64,000 bases of DNA from Eucommia ulmoides (GCA_016647705.1 CM028340.1:11733001-11797000), one strand, 5' to 3'. Positions 9,929-22,239 are shown, counted from the stretch's first letter. Notes: a model not told the origin generated them from the letters alone. Numbers and translations: made by a program.

Positions 9929-11262
9929 GGGACGTTTACCAAGGGGTCCCAAAAATTGGTCAAAACTACCAAATAAACCCGCTACTTTTTCTTTGAACCG
10001 AATAGTTCTTATGCCATTTCTATAATTAAAATGTCTAAGAGGGATCGTCCCTCTTAGATCCCTTATTCCGATCACTATACAAATCATTTCATAAATATCA
10101 TGTAATCACCTCCCCCTTATACGGAACTAAATTAGATAACATATAACCAACTCTATGTGGAACAGAATACTTGTTTTGATCTCAATCTAAACGTGAAACA
10201 ATAATTTTTTAATACAATAATTATGTTCGATTAATTCTCTTTAAAATAAAATATCAATCACATTTTTTGGGAGTTGTTTATAATAATGAGTGTGAATATT
10301 ACATGTAACATTTAATAATTACACCATGTTACATGTAACATTAAAACCAAACCAAAACTAAAACCAAGCCAAAGATTAGTAATTACACCATGTTACATAT
10401 AACATTCATGTAACATCAATGTTACATTTAACATTAAAACCAAACCAAAACCAAAATGTTTGTACCTATACCATGTTACATAATGTAATTCTTATTTAAT
10501 GCACCGCTTCATAAACATCATGTAATTGTCTCCCCTTTATGCGAAACTAAAGTAGGTAACATACGACCAACTCTAGGTGGAACAAAATGCATGTTTTGAT
10601 CTCAATCCGAACGTAAAACAATAATTTTTTTACACAACAATTATGTTCAGTTAATTCTTTTTAAATGAGATATCAATCACATTTTTTGGAGTTATTTATC
10701 GTAATTAGTGTGAATGTCATATGTAACATTTAATAATTACACCGTGTTAGATGTAACATAAAATCAAACCAAAATCAAAACTCAAATAAAATGTTAGTAA
10801 CTACACCATGTCACATGTAACATCAATGTTATATGTAATATTAACCCAACCCAAACCAAAAATGGTATTTCATGTAAGTGTTACATGTAATATCTTATAA
10901 TTTGTAAAAAATTAAAAATTCTGGAAATATCATGTTGAATGAAACATGAATGTGAAAATTGAAATTAATGAAAAAAAATAGTGAATTTGATATCGTTTTG
11001 AGGATCTTGTTTAGACAGTTCTAAAGATATAATTAGATTGTAAAAAATATGTACAACAATAGTTATTTTTAATCCCTATTAAAGAAACTTCACTGCTGCA
11101 TATAACGCAAGGATAAATCTGTCAATGGAAAGTGTACGGATTGAAATTTTGGGACTACGTTGTGCATGTAATTTGTAACTTGGGATTTCTTAATTTATTA
11201 TCTAATTAGTGGTTTAACTGGTAATTTGATAGTATTTTTAGGTCCTCTCGGTATTTTTTTCC
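9929..11262. mobile_element. Non-autonomous Mutator-like element (1.3 kb)
   Basis: It is flanked by a perfect 9-bp duplication TTTCTATTA (9920-9928, 11263-11271), the Mutator hallmark. Its ends are imperfect inverted repeats: GGGACGTTTACCAAGGGG on the left, and GGAAAAAAATACCGAGAGG read inward from the right. There is no transposase. A near-perfect hairpin TAAGAGGGATCGTCCCTCTTA lies at about 10033-10055. The interior is a two-unit tandem repeat rich in TGTTACATGTAACA palindromes. Confidence 0.8.
10085..10900. repeat. Two tandem units of about 420 bp with ATGTTACATGTAACAT palindromes
   Basis: The segments starting CATAAATATCATGTAATC (about 10090) and CATAAACATCATGTAATT (about 10510) align along their length. 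Each carries TGGAAC, GTTTTGATCTCAATC and ATCACATTTTTTGG landmarks. Both end in clusters of the palindrome ATGTTACATGTAACAT, perfect at 10326-10341, with many near copies up to 10900. Confidence 0.8.
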
Positions 11263-11285
11263 TTTCTATTATTCTCTGCAATCAC

Positions 11286-14279
11286 TTTCCTGAGCAATCT
11301 TCAGAGTGTCCTCTCCCATATCAACCTGATTTATTCAGAATTCTACTCATGAAGTGCTGATCAGGAGGATCAAACTTGATTAAAAATATTGGACATATTT
11401 ATGAAAATAATATAATGGACATTTTTTATGAAAATAATAAAATGGACATTTCGGAGTGCCAATAACTCCTAACCAAAACAGATTTCGTTTGCACGATTAG
11501 GAGAGCCACACTTTAGTGGACAAATAAGAATATTTTGTAAATTTAAGGACCTAATAATATTAATATATTTCTTTACCAGCAGCCTTGGCGATGCCTGCCT
11601 ACCATTCCTAATTCCTAATCAAATATTCCGACCACCGCTTTCAAAAAAAGGATTTAATTAACAACTTCGTGACTTAACTACAATTTGTACCCCAAACGTT
11701 TGTTGGTATCACATTTAGCACCCTAATGATTTAATTGTGATACATTGCACCCTAAAGTTACCGTTTTCTATCAGTCGAGTCTAATTGAGTATTTTCACTA
11801 GACATTTTATTTGATTTTAACCATTCATAATTATTATTTTGTTTTAGCTAAACTCGATTGAGTATTTCTCGTAATTTTTTGTCGAAAAAGTGAAATTTTT
11901 ACAATAAAATTATGAATTATATTTCATTTATTTTTTTCCTTTAAAATTGCTTAATTGGGCTTAACAACTAACACCAATCAATAGTTTTAGGTTGAGTTTT
12001 GGTGAAATAGTTCGAAATAAATAAATTTATGTAAATTATGATTGATTCAATATGAAGACACCACTTAGAAAATAATTTATTAATAAACAAATAACAAATT
12101 GACAACCACATCCTTCATCTTATCCCCTACCATCATGTTTCGTACAACAATCAACCATTTAGTTATCTTTACCTTACCTTTTTTTTTTTTCTTAAAAATG
12201 AAAAAATCACTTTTTAAAAATGTACAATTTTTCATGACTATACCTCAATTTCTTTATTTTTTTTTTTAATAATAAACACTAACCACTAGAGTTAACATTC
12301 ACTCACTGCTACCATCATCTCCACCACAATAAATATTTATTATTATCACCACTGTAACAAACATTGTTATCACTGTCACCACAACAAAAATGAGTTTATT
12401 GTACAATAACTATTCTGAAAAATATTTTTGCTAGATGGTATAAATAGTTATTGCACAGTAATTTATGTATACCCATAAATTGTATATTACGGTCTCTATT
12501 TTTCTACGCAGAGAAAGTGTCTCTATTCATATTCAATGTTAATTAAGACAAGGAAATGTGTCGTTGCAAGTTTAACACGAAGGATCTGCTGGTAGTAGCC
12601 GTGTTTTGAAGAGAGGGATAGAGAGAGAGAGAACTTTCAATATTTATGATAGTGGCTGGTGGTGGTGTCGCGAGGTGGTGGCCGATGCTGTTATGGTAGA
12701 GCGGTTGTGGTATGGAGATCGCCGCGGTGTGAAGTTGCAAACGGTGGTAGTGGACGAATGAAGCAAAAATTTATATATAGAGAGAAAATTAGATATCTAT
12801 TTAGATGAATTAGGATTTATTTGTCTATTTATAAAAAAATAGTTCTAGAATATCAAAATTAGACAATAATTTTTTTTTTTAATAATAAATAGTATTTTCT
12901 TAGAGTTTTTATTTAGAATACATGTGGATATTCTTGGAGTGAGAGCAAAGCCTCCCTTAGATGTTATAATTACTATAATTAATTAATTAATTTGAGGTGT
13001 GCCACACATCTTACATTGAAATCATAAAAAGACAAATTTGATGTTGTATTAGGTTTTGGAATCTTAAACGAATGTTGGCAGCTTGTATCCAAAAGTTAAA
13101 ATAAAATCTCTTTAATTTTTTGTGATAATTATTATAATTTGTAAATATATATTTTCAAGGATCTATCTGATTTTTAATTGAAAATTTATTCAAACTAAAA
13201 CAATATAAATTTGTGATAAAAAATAAAAAATAAAAAATAAATATTGACCAGATTCACAAATTAAAAAATAAATAAAATAGAAATACTTGTCAAGTCAATA
13301 ACCATAATTAATCTATTTAATAAAGCAAGCCCTTGTACACATCATCAACGAAGTTGGAGACCCACCATCCACCAAACGAAGTGTTGACTGGTGGGAGTGA
13401 CTAATTATTCTTTGGCTCCTATTCTTGTCTCAATTACATTTATTTTGTCAATTTTTTAAATGTAATTTAATTTAGGATTTCTTTTTTATAAATAAATTAA
13501 AATTTTAGTCTATATAATCTATGCATTATAATATTTTTGATAAATAGTCAACGAAATTAAAATTTTAATCTATATACATTACAGTAATTTTATAGAAATC
13601 TAAAGTTATTGTCAAAAGTCAAAAAGTTACTGTATGATATAAAAATTATTGTCATTTTTAACTAAAAAAATTACAGTAGATGTTATAATAATTTAAGCAA
13701 TCTCTCATGATTCGTAACATTGTTTCCGTCAAAATTGGTACATTTAATCATGCTAAATGATTTTGAAATTTATAATATCTTCAAAATATTAACATTGGTG
13801 AAATAATTAAGAATTAATAAATCATCCTTAATTTTTGTTTGAAATTCTAATTTTTCATTTTCTATAGTGAAATTATTAGATTGTTCTACAAATACATCAT
13901 TTGTAATATTCTGTCAACATTTATTCATTTTATTTTTAGTCCTTGTACTTTCGATCTAAACACATTAACTCTGAAATATCAAAATTATGTCAAATCAACC
14001 ATTCTATTATTTTTTATAACTAAATTCACCCACGTGTCAAACATGGAATCACACACGTGAGTGAATTCCGTTATAAAAAATGACAGAATAACTTATTTGA
14101 CATGATTCGACCATTATGTGTTCAAATTAAAAAGATAGGGCTAAATTGAGATTTCTCTCAAGTATTAGGGGGTGCAAAGTGCAAAAAAAAAAGGCACTTC
14201 CAATTAAGCTAGATTAAGAATCCTAAAATACCTAAAAAAGAAATAAATTTAAAATCATAAAAAATGAAATTTTTAAATT
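11286..14279. other. Intergenic DNA, no gene recognised
   Basis: AT-rich sequence with short homopolymers. A CCACCACC/GGTGGTGG pair of low-complexity stretches (about 12310-12370 and 12650-12690) may be arms of a fold-back repeat. No convincing coding sequence. Confidence 0.5.
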
Positions 14280-14285
14280 TGGAAA

Positions 14286-15300
14286 ATTACCATTGACACC
14301 CCCCTATATTTGAGACGATGACCACGGTAACCCATGTATTTTAACAAATACCACGGAGATCCTTTGTTTGAGAAAAATATTGTTCAATTACTATTTTACC
14401 CTTATTTTTTATTAATTATTTAAAAAAAAAATTAGTGTAATTTACTGTAATACCCTTATCATTAAATTTTTTTTTTTCTCTTTTCTTTTTCCTTTTTCTC
14501 CCCCCTCCTTCTGTGAGTGTGTGTGTGTGTGTGTCTTTTTCTCCAACCCAATTGAAGTCGTCACCATTAGCCACGCCACCATCGCCAGCGAATCACGCAC
14601 CCAAGACATTCTATTTGGTGAGCCCATGTCACTCCCACCGACGTCATCCTCATCCTCACCAGCACCATTCTTTCCGTCAACAGCACCCCCTTCAATTTTC
14701 TCCAACATTGAGTCATCAAAATCTAGATCGGAGGTTTTCAACGCCACCAACGTTGACCTTATCCCCATCAAAACTTAGATCCAAAAAGATATGATTTTAA
14801 ACTCTAAATATTTTTAGGTTTGGAGGGTGATGGTGGTACTCTGTTTTTTAACGAGGAGGATGGTGGTAGTGCTCTATTTTTTGTCAAAGAGGATGGTGGT
14901 GGCGTTTTGTTTTTGGCGAGGAGGATGGTGGTGGATGGTTGTGATGGCGTTTGTGGGTGGGTTACAGAGAGGGGTAAGAGGCTGATGAGTTGCAAAGAAA
15001 GGGCATGTGCCGGTGGGGGGACGATGGTTTGCAGAGAGAGACGATGGGCATGTGGGGGGTGGCGGTGAGTAGGAGAGAGAGAGAGAAAAAGAAAAAAGAG
15101 TTAAAAAAAGAAGAAAAAAAAAAGAGTCAAAATCAACAAATAATAAGACTAATTAAATAATTTCACAAATAAATTTTAAAATGTAAGGATAAAAGTATAA
15201 TTTAAAAGATGACATCAGCCGATCAACTTGGATTTTGAGAATTGATTTGTTCCTATTAAAAAAAAAAAAATTGTTCATGGTATTTGTTATAAGAGAAAAT
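14286..15300. mobile_element. Probable fold-back repeat with pyrimidine/purine arms
   Basis: The left arm (ACAAATACCACGG near 14345, then TACCCTTATTTTTTATTAATTATTT) recurs inverted on the right as GGTATTTGTTATAAG (about 15280) and an AATTAAATAATTT stretch near 15150. Inside, CT-rich sequence with a (GT)n tract (14513-14533) on the left mirrors GA-rich sequence on the right (15070-15120). A GGATGGTGG-type repeat lies at 14825-14940. No transposase is visible. Ends and duplication are not resolved. Confidence 0.4.
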
Positions 15301-15508
15301 ATTAGAGGTTTTTATTATTTAGTCATAAATTAAGAGATCATGTAGGGAAAAGACCTCTAGTATACTTAATTAAGCTTTTAGTCCTTATATTAGACAAAAT
15401 AGGAGATAAAAAGACGTATATTACCCTAAACAACCATAATGTTAACTCAGTCTAAACTCAGGCTCTCTCACTCTAAACTCTCACTCTCTCTCTAAACCTA
15501 ACATCAAG

Positions 15509-15705
15509 ATTGATGAGCTCCACGTGCTCCTGCTTGAGGGAGGAGAGATGGGAATGGAGCTCCGATCTGAGGGTCTCGAAGGATACGAAGGTCTGGAGAT
15601 TGGCGATGTAAGAACTGGATTCGAAACCCTGGTCGAGGAAGGAGGCAGGCCTGAACTAGTGGGTGGGTGTCGACGAGGTCTCCGAACTCCGAAGAGATTG
15701 GTGGT
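15509..15705 (-). pseudogene. COG2: Captured fragment of COG2 (conserved oligomeric Golgi complex subunit 2)
   Basis: Minus-strand reading gives FGDLVDTHPL and, after one frameshift, FLDQGFESSSYIANLQTF, VSFETLRSELHSHLSSL and a VELIN end. This matches the N-terminal region of plant COG2 in order and spacing: the LFG-DxHPL, FDSESYI, LRTFVPFDTLRSEL-SHL and ELINRD blocks. COG2 is part of the tethering complex for retrograde Golgi traffic. Only about 65 codons remain, with a frameshift, no start codon and no downstream exons, so it is non-functional. Its setting between Mutator-like ends indicates capture, most simply of the first exon. Confidence 0.75.
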
Positions 15706-15847
15706 CAATCGCGGCGGCGGCGGGTCTACTTATTGGATTACGTCTAATCTATGACTCACTGTTAGATATTTGATGTCCCCTTCTTTGTTCATTTGATTTT
15801 GTGTACGATTTCAAGTTTTCCCTTTTTTTGATGTTTTCAGGCAAGCG

Positions 15848-16087
15848 ATGGACTATAATAAAGTGCCTCGTCACTGGATAACTCGGCTTCAGCACGATCT
15901 TTTCTACCAGAAGTACAATGAGGAGAAGAAGAAGGCTAGGTCTGGTGGCGTTGAGTCGTCTGGGGGCGACAGTACTGAAACTGGCCGGAGTAAGGTCGAT
16001 GGAGGTGGTTTTGAGGGTTCGGCCGTCAGCGCCGGGGCTGGCGCTTGTGCCGGATTGGATAGTCAAAGTCTTCTGTCGCCGTCGTGA
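15848..16087 (+). pseudogene. Exon-like open frame of unknown parent gene
   Basis: An AG acceptor after a T-rich tract (TTTTTTTGATGTTTTCAG, ending 15840) precedes a 79-codon frame starting MDYNKVPRHWITRLQHDLF, then an EEKKKA stretch and a Gly/Ser/Ala-rich tail. Composition and codon use look like real coding DNA and are far more GC-rich than the surroundings. I do not recognise the protein. It points away from the adjacent antisense COG2 piece, so it is probably a second captured fragment. Confidence 0.4.
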
Positions 16088-16429
16088 GTGGTAGCAAAAG
16101 TTACTGCAGGTGGTGTCTCTCTCTAGTTCATTTTTTTTTTTTTCTGCTTTTGATGTTGGATTCGACGGTGTTGTTCATTTTGGTGGTATTCTTTGGCAGT
16201 GTTGATGTTTGTTTTCAGCGGTGTTGTTTAGCAGTGGTGATGTCTATTTTTGGTTCGGACAACTATCGGCCACCACTTGCTAGATTCGGCAACCGCCACC
16301 AATCACCAGCCAAATTAACATTAAAGTTAGTGGTTGTGTGATTTTTGCTCGATTTGTGGTAAAGGTGGATAGAGTGTTCATTTTTTTATGTTAATGTTAG
16401 TAGCTGTGTGATTTTTTTACACATGTTTT

Positions 16430-17720
16430 CTAGGACAACATAAATGTGTTAACGTTAACACAGAAGAAATCCCCCAAAAATGTGCATTAACGTTAACGCA
16501 AACACGACCCAAATATATATTTAGATCTGAATTGAAAATTTTCTTAGGGTCTGTTTGATTCTTGATTTTTTTAAAGAATTTTCAGATCTGAATTGGATTT
16601 TTGTTGTGGCTATGAATGGTGGTGGAGGTGGGAGGTGTTAAATCTACGTTAAAGTTGGTGTGTTTACGTTTTTTTTTTTTTCTACACATGTTTTTTGGAC
16701 AACATTAAATGTGTTAACATTAACATACACAGAGACAACAAAATGTGCGTTAACGTTAACGCAAACTCAACTCAAACACACATTCAACTCAAAAAGACAA
16801 AATACAGTGTATAACAGGTAATGTTAATGCACACCAATTTTTAATTTTTGAACACGTGTGTTTTCTGGACAATGTTTGACGTGTTAACGTTAACACAAAT
16901 GAAAGCTCAAAAAAATTGTATTTAACGCTAATGTTAGCGTTTTGTTTTTCATTCCTTACATATGATTTTGTTCATACAATATGAATATGTTAACGTTAAT
17001 GCAAAAAAAGTACCTACCAAAAAATGTGCATTAACGTTAATGTTAGTGTTTGTTTTTTATTATGATATATGAATGCGTTAATGTTCACATAAGAGACCCC
17101 TCAGAAAAATATGTGTTAATGTTAACGCAAATTCAATAGAAACACATATTCAGCTCAAAGGACAAAATATGACATATAGTAATTAACGTTAACGCGTACA
17201 AGGTAAAAGTATGTGATATGACGTTAACGTAAATATTTATGTAAAATACGTTAACACACATAATACTTAAAAAATAAAATACGTTAATGTTAAAACAAAA
17301 AATAAATTGCATTAACATTAAAATCCATAATCCAATGGCAAAAAATGCGTTAACGTTAAATACACAAAAACATATGAGAAAATAAGTGACAACGTGAAAC
17401 ACACAAAAAAGATGTAAAAAAATGCGTTAACGTTAAAAAAAATATATGAAAATGAGTTAACGTTAACGTGCAAAAATAAATAAATTTAACAACGTTAACT
17501 TTAACAGATTCGTAAATATTTATTGAACAGCGTGAGCAAAATGTATGATTTTTTTCCTGAATAGAGTGAGCAAAATGCGTTAATGTTAATACACACAAAA
17601 AATGAGTTAACGTACTCAAAATTGAGTTAACGCATAAAAAAATAAAAATAAAGGAAAGTATATTGCTGAAAATGGGGACTAAGTTAACGTTAACGTTATA
17701 TTTAAATATTTTGTCTTTTT
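16430..17720. repeat. Field of GTTAACGTTAAC palindromes
   Basis: Over about 1.3 kb the hexamer GTTAAC occurs more than 20 times by eye, often doubled as GTTAACGTTAAC (16447, 16747, 16877, 17458, 17681 regions). Degenerate forms such as GTTAATGTTAAC lie between. Spacing is irregular and the spacers do not align as a simple tandem repeat. Confidence 0.8.
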
Positions 17721-17861
17721 GCATAGGACAAAATGACAAAAATCGTAAATAAACATTAACAAGGGGTCAAAATGAAGAATTTTTTTCTAAAGATTTAGTG
17801 GGGACTGAATCCTCAATAAGGTCTTTATAGAGGACTAAAAAATAATAACCCCGAAAGATTA

Positions 17862-18949
17862 TCCTATATTTGTCCATTAGTGTAATTTTCGTTTTAAATT
17901 TTTGCACGTGTATATAATATATTGACCAAATCATCCTTAAATTTTTATTTTTAAAATGTTGCATTTACAGGTTGTCTTTTTGACTAAAACAGAAAAGGCT
18001 TTGAGGAGGCTCAACCAACCAAAACTCTGCATGTCATCATCCATGATTCAAAGTGGGTCCCAGCTTATGAAGAGTTCCAACCAGCAAAAACTCTCTCATT
18101 TCATGCACTATTTCCCCATCATCATAATCATACCTTTAAGTTCTAATTTTATCTTTTTTTAATGCTTAATTTTCACTTTCTACCCTTAAGGTCACACATA
18201 GTTTCAATCTATTCCAAAAACTTCCAATTAAAAGCACATTCCACCATAGTCTTTATAAATCGTGTCTAAATTCCAAATTTGGCCAATTCTTTTCCCCGAA
18301 ATTTCCACTATAGTTTTGGCCGAAGTTAATCAATTGACCTCTTATACACACTGTACGAACTTCAAAAATTAAATTTTGTATTAAAAAATAGAATTTTCAA
18401 TGAATGGTCAACAAATTTAAAATTTCTAACATACAGTCCACTCATCCGCAATTATTTTTTGAAAAAATCTGTGGTTTTACTGTGATTTTTATATAGTATA
18501 GTAACTTTAATTCTTAATATAATTTCTGAACTCCTAAAAATAATTATAACGAGTGGGTTTGGTGAATAGTGAACTAGACAAATTTAGGGCTGCAAAAAAA
18601 CCCATAGAAATTCAAAGTGAAAACTATTATTTTGGGGGCTTTAAAATGTAATTTAGCTTTTTTCCGTACATGGTTTGATGTTGATTTGGCATGTGGTCAA
18701 AAAAAAAAAAAGGATAAGCCAATACTTCTCTTAACCCATGTCTCTAACACGGTAATTAAATTATTTGTGACATGTCACTATTAAAAAAGTGCAACATGAC
18801 ATGGTAAGAGACATCAGCAGGAGCATGTTCAATCAAACATCATTTCAGTATTGTGATTTGCCTTAATACAGAATCAATTATGATGATGTTCAATTCTAGT
18901 ACCCCCCCGAGAAGTAGTTGATATTTCACCATTTCACCTTATATTTTAG
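17862..18949. other. Intergenic DNA, no gene recognised
   Basis: AT-rich sequence without recognisable coding or transposon ends. Confidence 0.5.
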
Positions 18950-19356
18950 GAGTTATGTATATGGGTTTATACCAATAACCTTCGTGTCTTTCGTCTTTAA
19001 ATCATACTTCATCTATTATTTTACAAATGTCAATCACTTTTATATAGTTTTGGTCAATAATCATTTATCTCTTTTATGATATAAATATTTTTCTGTTATT
19101 TTAAAAGAATTATATTTTTATTATTATAAAAATTCATTAACACCCCATTATTTTTAAAATTATAATTTTTATCTTTAACTTTTTAAATAATTATATTTAC
19201 CTCCCACCTCATCATATCCTCTCACCACCCACCATTGTCGCCCACCGCCCATTGCCACAACAATCGCCCACCACCACCTCCACCGCCATCGCCCCCCACC
19301 ACCGTCCATTATATTTTCATCTTTTATTTTTTTAAACTAACTTCTCTATTTAAAAA

Positions 19357-19401
<45 letters not shown>

Positions 19402-19600
19402 TTATTAAACAAAATAAAAAAACATCTTCCTCTCCCCCCGCTCCTCTCTCTCTCTCTCTCCGGCGGTGGCGGTGGGGCGGTGGAGGTGGAGGTGGGCGAT
19501 GGTGGTGGGCAGTGAGAGGGTGCGGGGAAGATATTTGCTTTAAGGACAAAAAACAGGGGGAGGTCATTGGTATGAACCTTATGTTATATTAGTCCTAAGG
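18950..19600. mobile_element. Probable fold-back MITE with CCACC/GGTGG arms
   Basis: TTTATACCAATAACC on the left and GGTCATTGGTATGAACC on the right are inverted copies. Inside, the CCACCGCCC-type left stretch (19200-19310) is mirrored by GGTGGCGGTGGGGCGG (19460-19510). An (AT)n tract at 19361-19397 sits between the arms. A 26-bp duplication (ATGTTATATTAGTCCTAAGG type) follows the right end. No target duplication was fixed. Confidence 0.5.
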
Positions 19601-21500
19601 TTGCGTATGTTATATTGGTTCTAAGGTTGCGTTTGGTTCGGTGAAAAGTAGGCGGAAAAAAAAATGAAAAAATAAATAAATTGTTTAGTATGAATGAAAA
19701 ATGAGAGGAAAAAGAAGATAAGAAGGAAAATACACAATTTTCGAAGCAATTTTATTCCACATAAATTTGGGAGGAAATTCAAGGAGAATGAATAAAATTA
19801 CAATTGTACCATTGATAATAGAATTTTTAATTTATTTTTGTAATATATGAGTGTAAAATAGTAAATTACATTAAAGTGAATTATTTTTTCTTATTTCAAT
19901 TTTTTTTCTTAATCAAACAATATTAGAAAAAATAAATTTTCTTTCACAGTAGATAAAAATATTATCCTCTCATTTTTTTTTTCCTCTTTTCTTTTCCATC
20001 CTTTCAACCAAACATATCCTAAAGTTCAAATTTACTCATGTTTAAATTTAAAATATTTTAGAATTATAATTTAAATTACAATAAAATATAATATAAATTT
20101 TTTTTTTCCATTTTTAAATTGATTAATTTTAAAATAATTTTATTCACGAATTAAACAAAAAATAGATAAATAATTTATTAATTTTAAAACAAAATAAAAA
20201 GAAAATACTGTGGCTACTATCATCAGAATCGCTATTATTATTATTATTATGAAAACCGACCAAATATTTAAAAATCAGACAAACTTGAAGGAGAGGGTCC
20301 ACCAAATGGCCGCCATAGCCACCCACAAGGGCCACAACATGAAATGAATGAATATTGTGGAATATTGTGTTTTAGACAATTTTTTATTTTTGTTTTAAAA
20401 TTTATTTAGGAAAGTAATCTTATTATATCATATAGCAAAATATAGCAAAACTAAGAGTGAAAGTCTAAATTTTCAAATGAATGAGATTTCATCAATTCAT
20501 TTTTTTTTAGTTCTCATAATTTTAATTATATTCTAATTATTAGAAGTATTTTTCAATTGATTTTATTATCATAATTCTACTAATTTAATGATTTTAATGT
20601 GTGAGTATATCAAAAAATTTCAATCATTTTATTCTCATAATTTCATTAAAGCACATAATGTCACTAATGGTTAGAATTTGAGAGGATTTCAAAATACTCT
20701 TTATATAAAGATTCTTTTCTTTTCACTCCATAATTGGACACTTTAAAATTGTCTAAATTTTTATATATTCTTTTGCTTATTCTTTAATCTTTTGCTATTA
20801 TCAATACATTGCCAATGTATATGCCAAGAATTTGTCAATATCTTGTCATTCAATTGTAAAACAATTAGTTCGAGTTATGTGCAATTCTTTATACGAGTTC
20901 TTCAAGATTGAGATCGACGTCGACTAAAAGAACCGAATCATTAGTTGAAATGTCAAGCTAAAAGTGAGAAATGTATTCATTATTTTTATTTTTATTTATT
21001 TTTTGCATGAAATTTAGGTCCGATTTGTGTGTGAATCGTTGAATTTTCTCTATATGTGTTTCATTTGTTGATTTAAAGGTTTTATTGATATTGTCATTTT
21101 ATTTTGTTTTAGGGGATGAATAAATGATATTATCGAATATCATAACATCATATAGAACAATTTATCTTTTATAAGTAACTGTATATTTGAAATTAGGACA
21201 CCTTATTAAAATACATAAATTATGAAGTAAGCCATATTTTTTGGAATTTTCATGTATTAGTAACTTAGTAATGAAATCCGAAATAATGACGTCTAATTGA
21301 TATTATTTCGGTGCAATTTTTAGGGACTCATATTGTCTCTTTCTCTTCCTTTTATAACATCCTAACTTTTTGAGAGCTCACCAATACTATTTTATTTCTT
21401 TCTCAACACTTTGAGTATATTTAAATTATTAAGAGTATTTGTTAATTAATTTCATTTTAAATAATTTGAACACGCATATTTCTTTAAAATTAAAAATTAT
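19601..21500. other. Intergenic DNA, no gene recognised
   Basis: AT-rich sequence, probably including the body of the Helitron that ends at 21805, whose 5' end was not identified. Confidence 0.4.
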
Positions 21501-21504
21501 GTTG

Positions 21505-21805
21505 AACTAAAATTTTATCATTCATCAAACACTAAACAATACTTTTAATTTCAACACCCAAAAGTAAAATATTCATAATATTAATTGAAAACAAATATTA
21601 CAAAATAGAAAAAATAAATATTTCAAATACTGCAAAATAATACATAGTTTACCCACTGAAATAAAAAAAAAAAAAAATACAAACTCCATTAACTAATACA
21701 AAATATTTTTTCAAAAATAACAAATATAAATTATATTTAAATAATCAAATAAAATAAACGAAAAAATTATTTCAAAACCCGCGCTTAGCGCGGGACTAAA
21801 ACTAG
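21505..21805 (+). mobile_element. Helitron 3' end, copy 1
   Basis: The perfect hairpin CCCGCGCTTAGCGCGGG (21778-21794) is followed by ACTAAAACTAG and then T. That is the expected Helitron terminus: a GC stem, a short spacer, CTAG, and insertion before T. The preceding 300 bp align with the stretch before 22956, so both belong to one family. No Rep/helicase gene is present, so it is non-autonomous. Confidence 0.8.
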
Positions 21806-22239
21806 TTATAATATGAAAAGTGAAAGACAATACCTTAAAATGCATGAAAGTTAAGTATTAGTCATCTCTTAAATCCTATTAAAATATGAAATAGATGGCT
21901 AAGATTAATTCCTTCCACCATTAATATTCTTTTAATTTTATTAATGTGAAATGGATGACCATAAATTTGTCTAAGCCAAATTTGAATTTATACTTCATAT
22001 CAAACCCTAAATTCCACATTATAAATGTGGCAAAAATTGTGATTGGTCTTCCATAATTTTTATTTATTTATTTAGACTATTAATTTTTTGTTTCTATTCC
22101 CATATTTCTAATTTTGTTCCTTGAAAAACTTCAGCAGAAAAAGAAATTTATGTTCGTAATATCTTATTTAAAATAACTTAATATTTTTTAGAAGTAATTT
22201 TGAAAATAAAAAATTGTTGATGTAATTTTGAAAAAAAAT

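Larger units (their letters stand above)
8125..11280 (+). mobile_element. Small non-autonomous copia-type LTR element carrying a gene fragment
   Basis: Two similar LTRs bound it: 8125-8316, and 9750-9928 continued at 11272-11280. A 5-bp duplication ATCAC flanks the whole (8120-8124 and 11281-11285). A primer-binding site TGGTATCAGAGC follows the 5' LTR directly. A purine tract GAGAGAGCG precedes the 3' LTR. No gag or pol is present. The 1.4-kb interior instead holds an antisense NETWORKED fragment, pyrimidine-rich stretches and a palindrome cluster. The 3' LTR is interrupted by a Mutator-like element. It would depend on another copia element's proteins for movement. Confidence 0.85.
9750..11280 (+). 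repeat. 3' LTR of the small copia-type element, split by an insertion
   Basis: LTR sequence runs from 9750 to 9928 and resumes at about 11272 with TTCTCTGCA, matching the 5' LTR end. The duplicated TTTCTATTA at 9920-9928 and 11263-11271 marks the insertion. Confidence 0.85.
15305..17852. mobile_element. Pack-MULE-like element carrying gene fragments
   Basis: The left end GAGGTTTTTATTATTTAGTC and the inverted right end GGGGTTATTATTTTTTAGTC match closely. The flanking 9-mers AAAATATTA (15296-15304) and GAAAGATTA (17853-17861) agree at 7 of 9 positions, as expected for an old Mutator-type duplication. It contains an antisense COG2 fragment, a second exon-like open frame and a long GTTAAC palindrome field, but no transposase. 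Confidence 0.55.

Noticed and set aside
12543..12740. 65-codon minus-strand frame as a gene
   Set aside because: The translation is low-complexity (HTAAISIPQPL, PPPATI) over GGTGG-type DNA, with no exon signals or homology.
14442..14794. Overlapping open frames of 85-109 codons on both strands
   Set aside because: They lie in CT/GA-rich low-complexity DNA with a (GT)n tract and encode biased Ser/Pro/His or Lys/Glu strings. No domain is visible, and the region looks like a fold-back repeat arm.
17133..17739. Two minus-strand open frames of 89 and 127 codons
   Set aside because: Their hydrophobic, Thr/Leu/His-rich translations (LTLTHF repeats) come directly from the GTTAAC palindrome field. 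They do not look like a selected protein.
20685..20720. CTCTTTATATAAAG as the 5' end of the first Helitron
   Set aside because: It resembles a Helitron start, but the required A before TC is absent and no second copy was found to confirm it.
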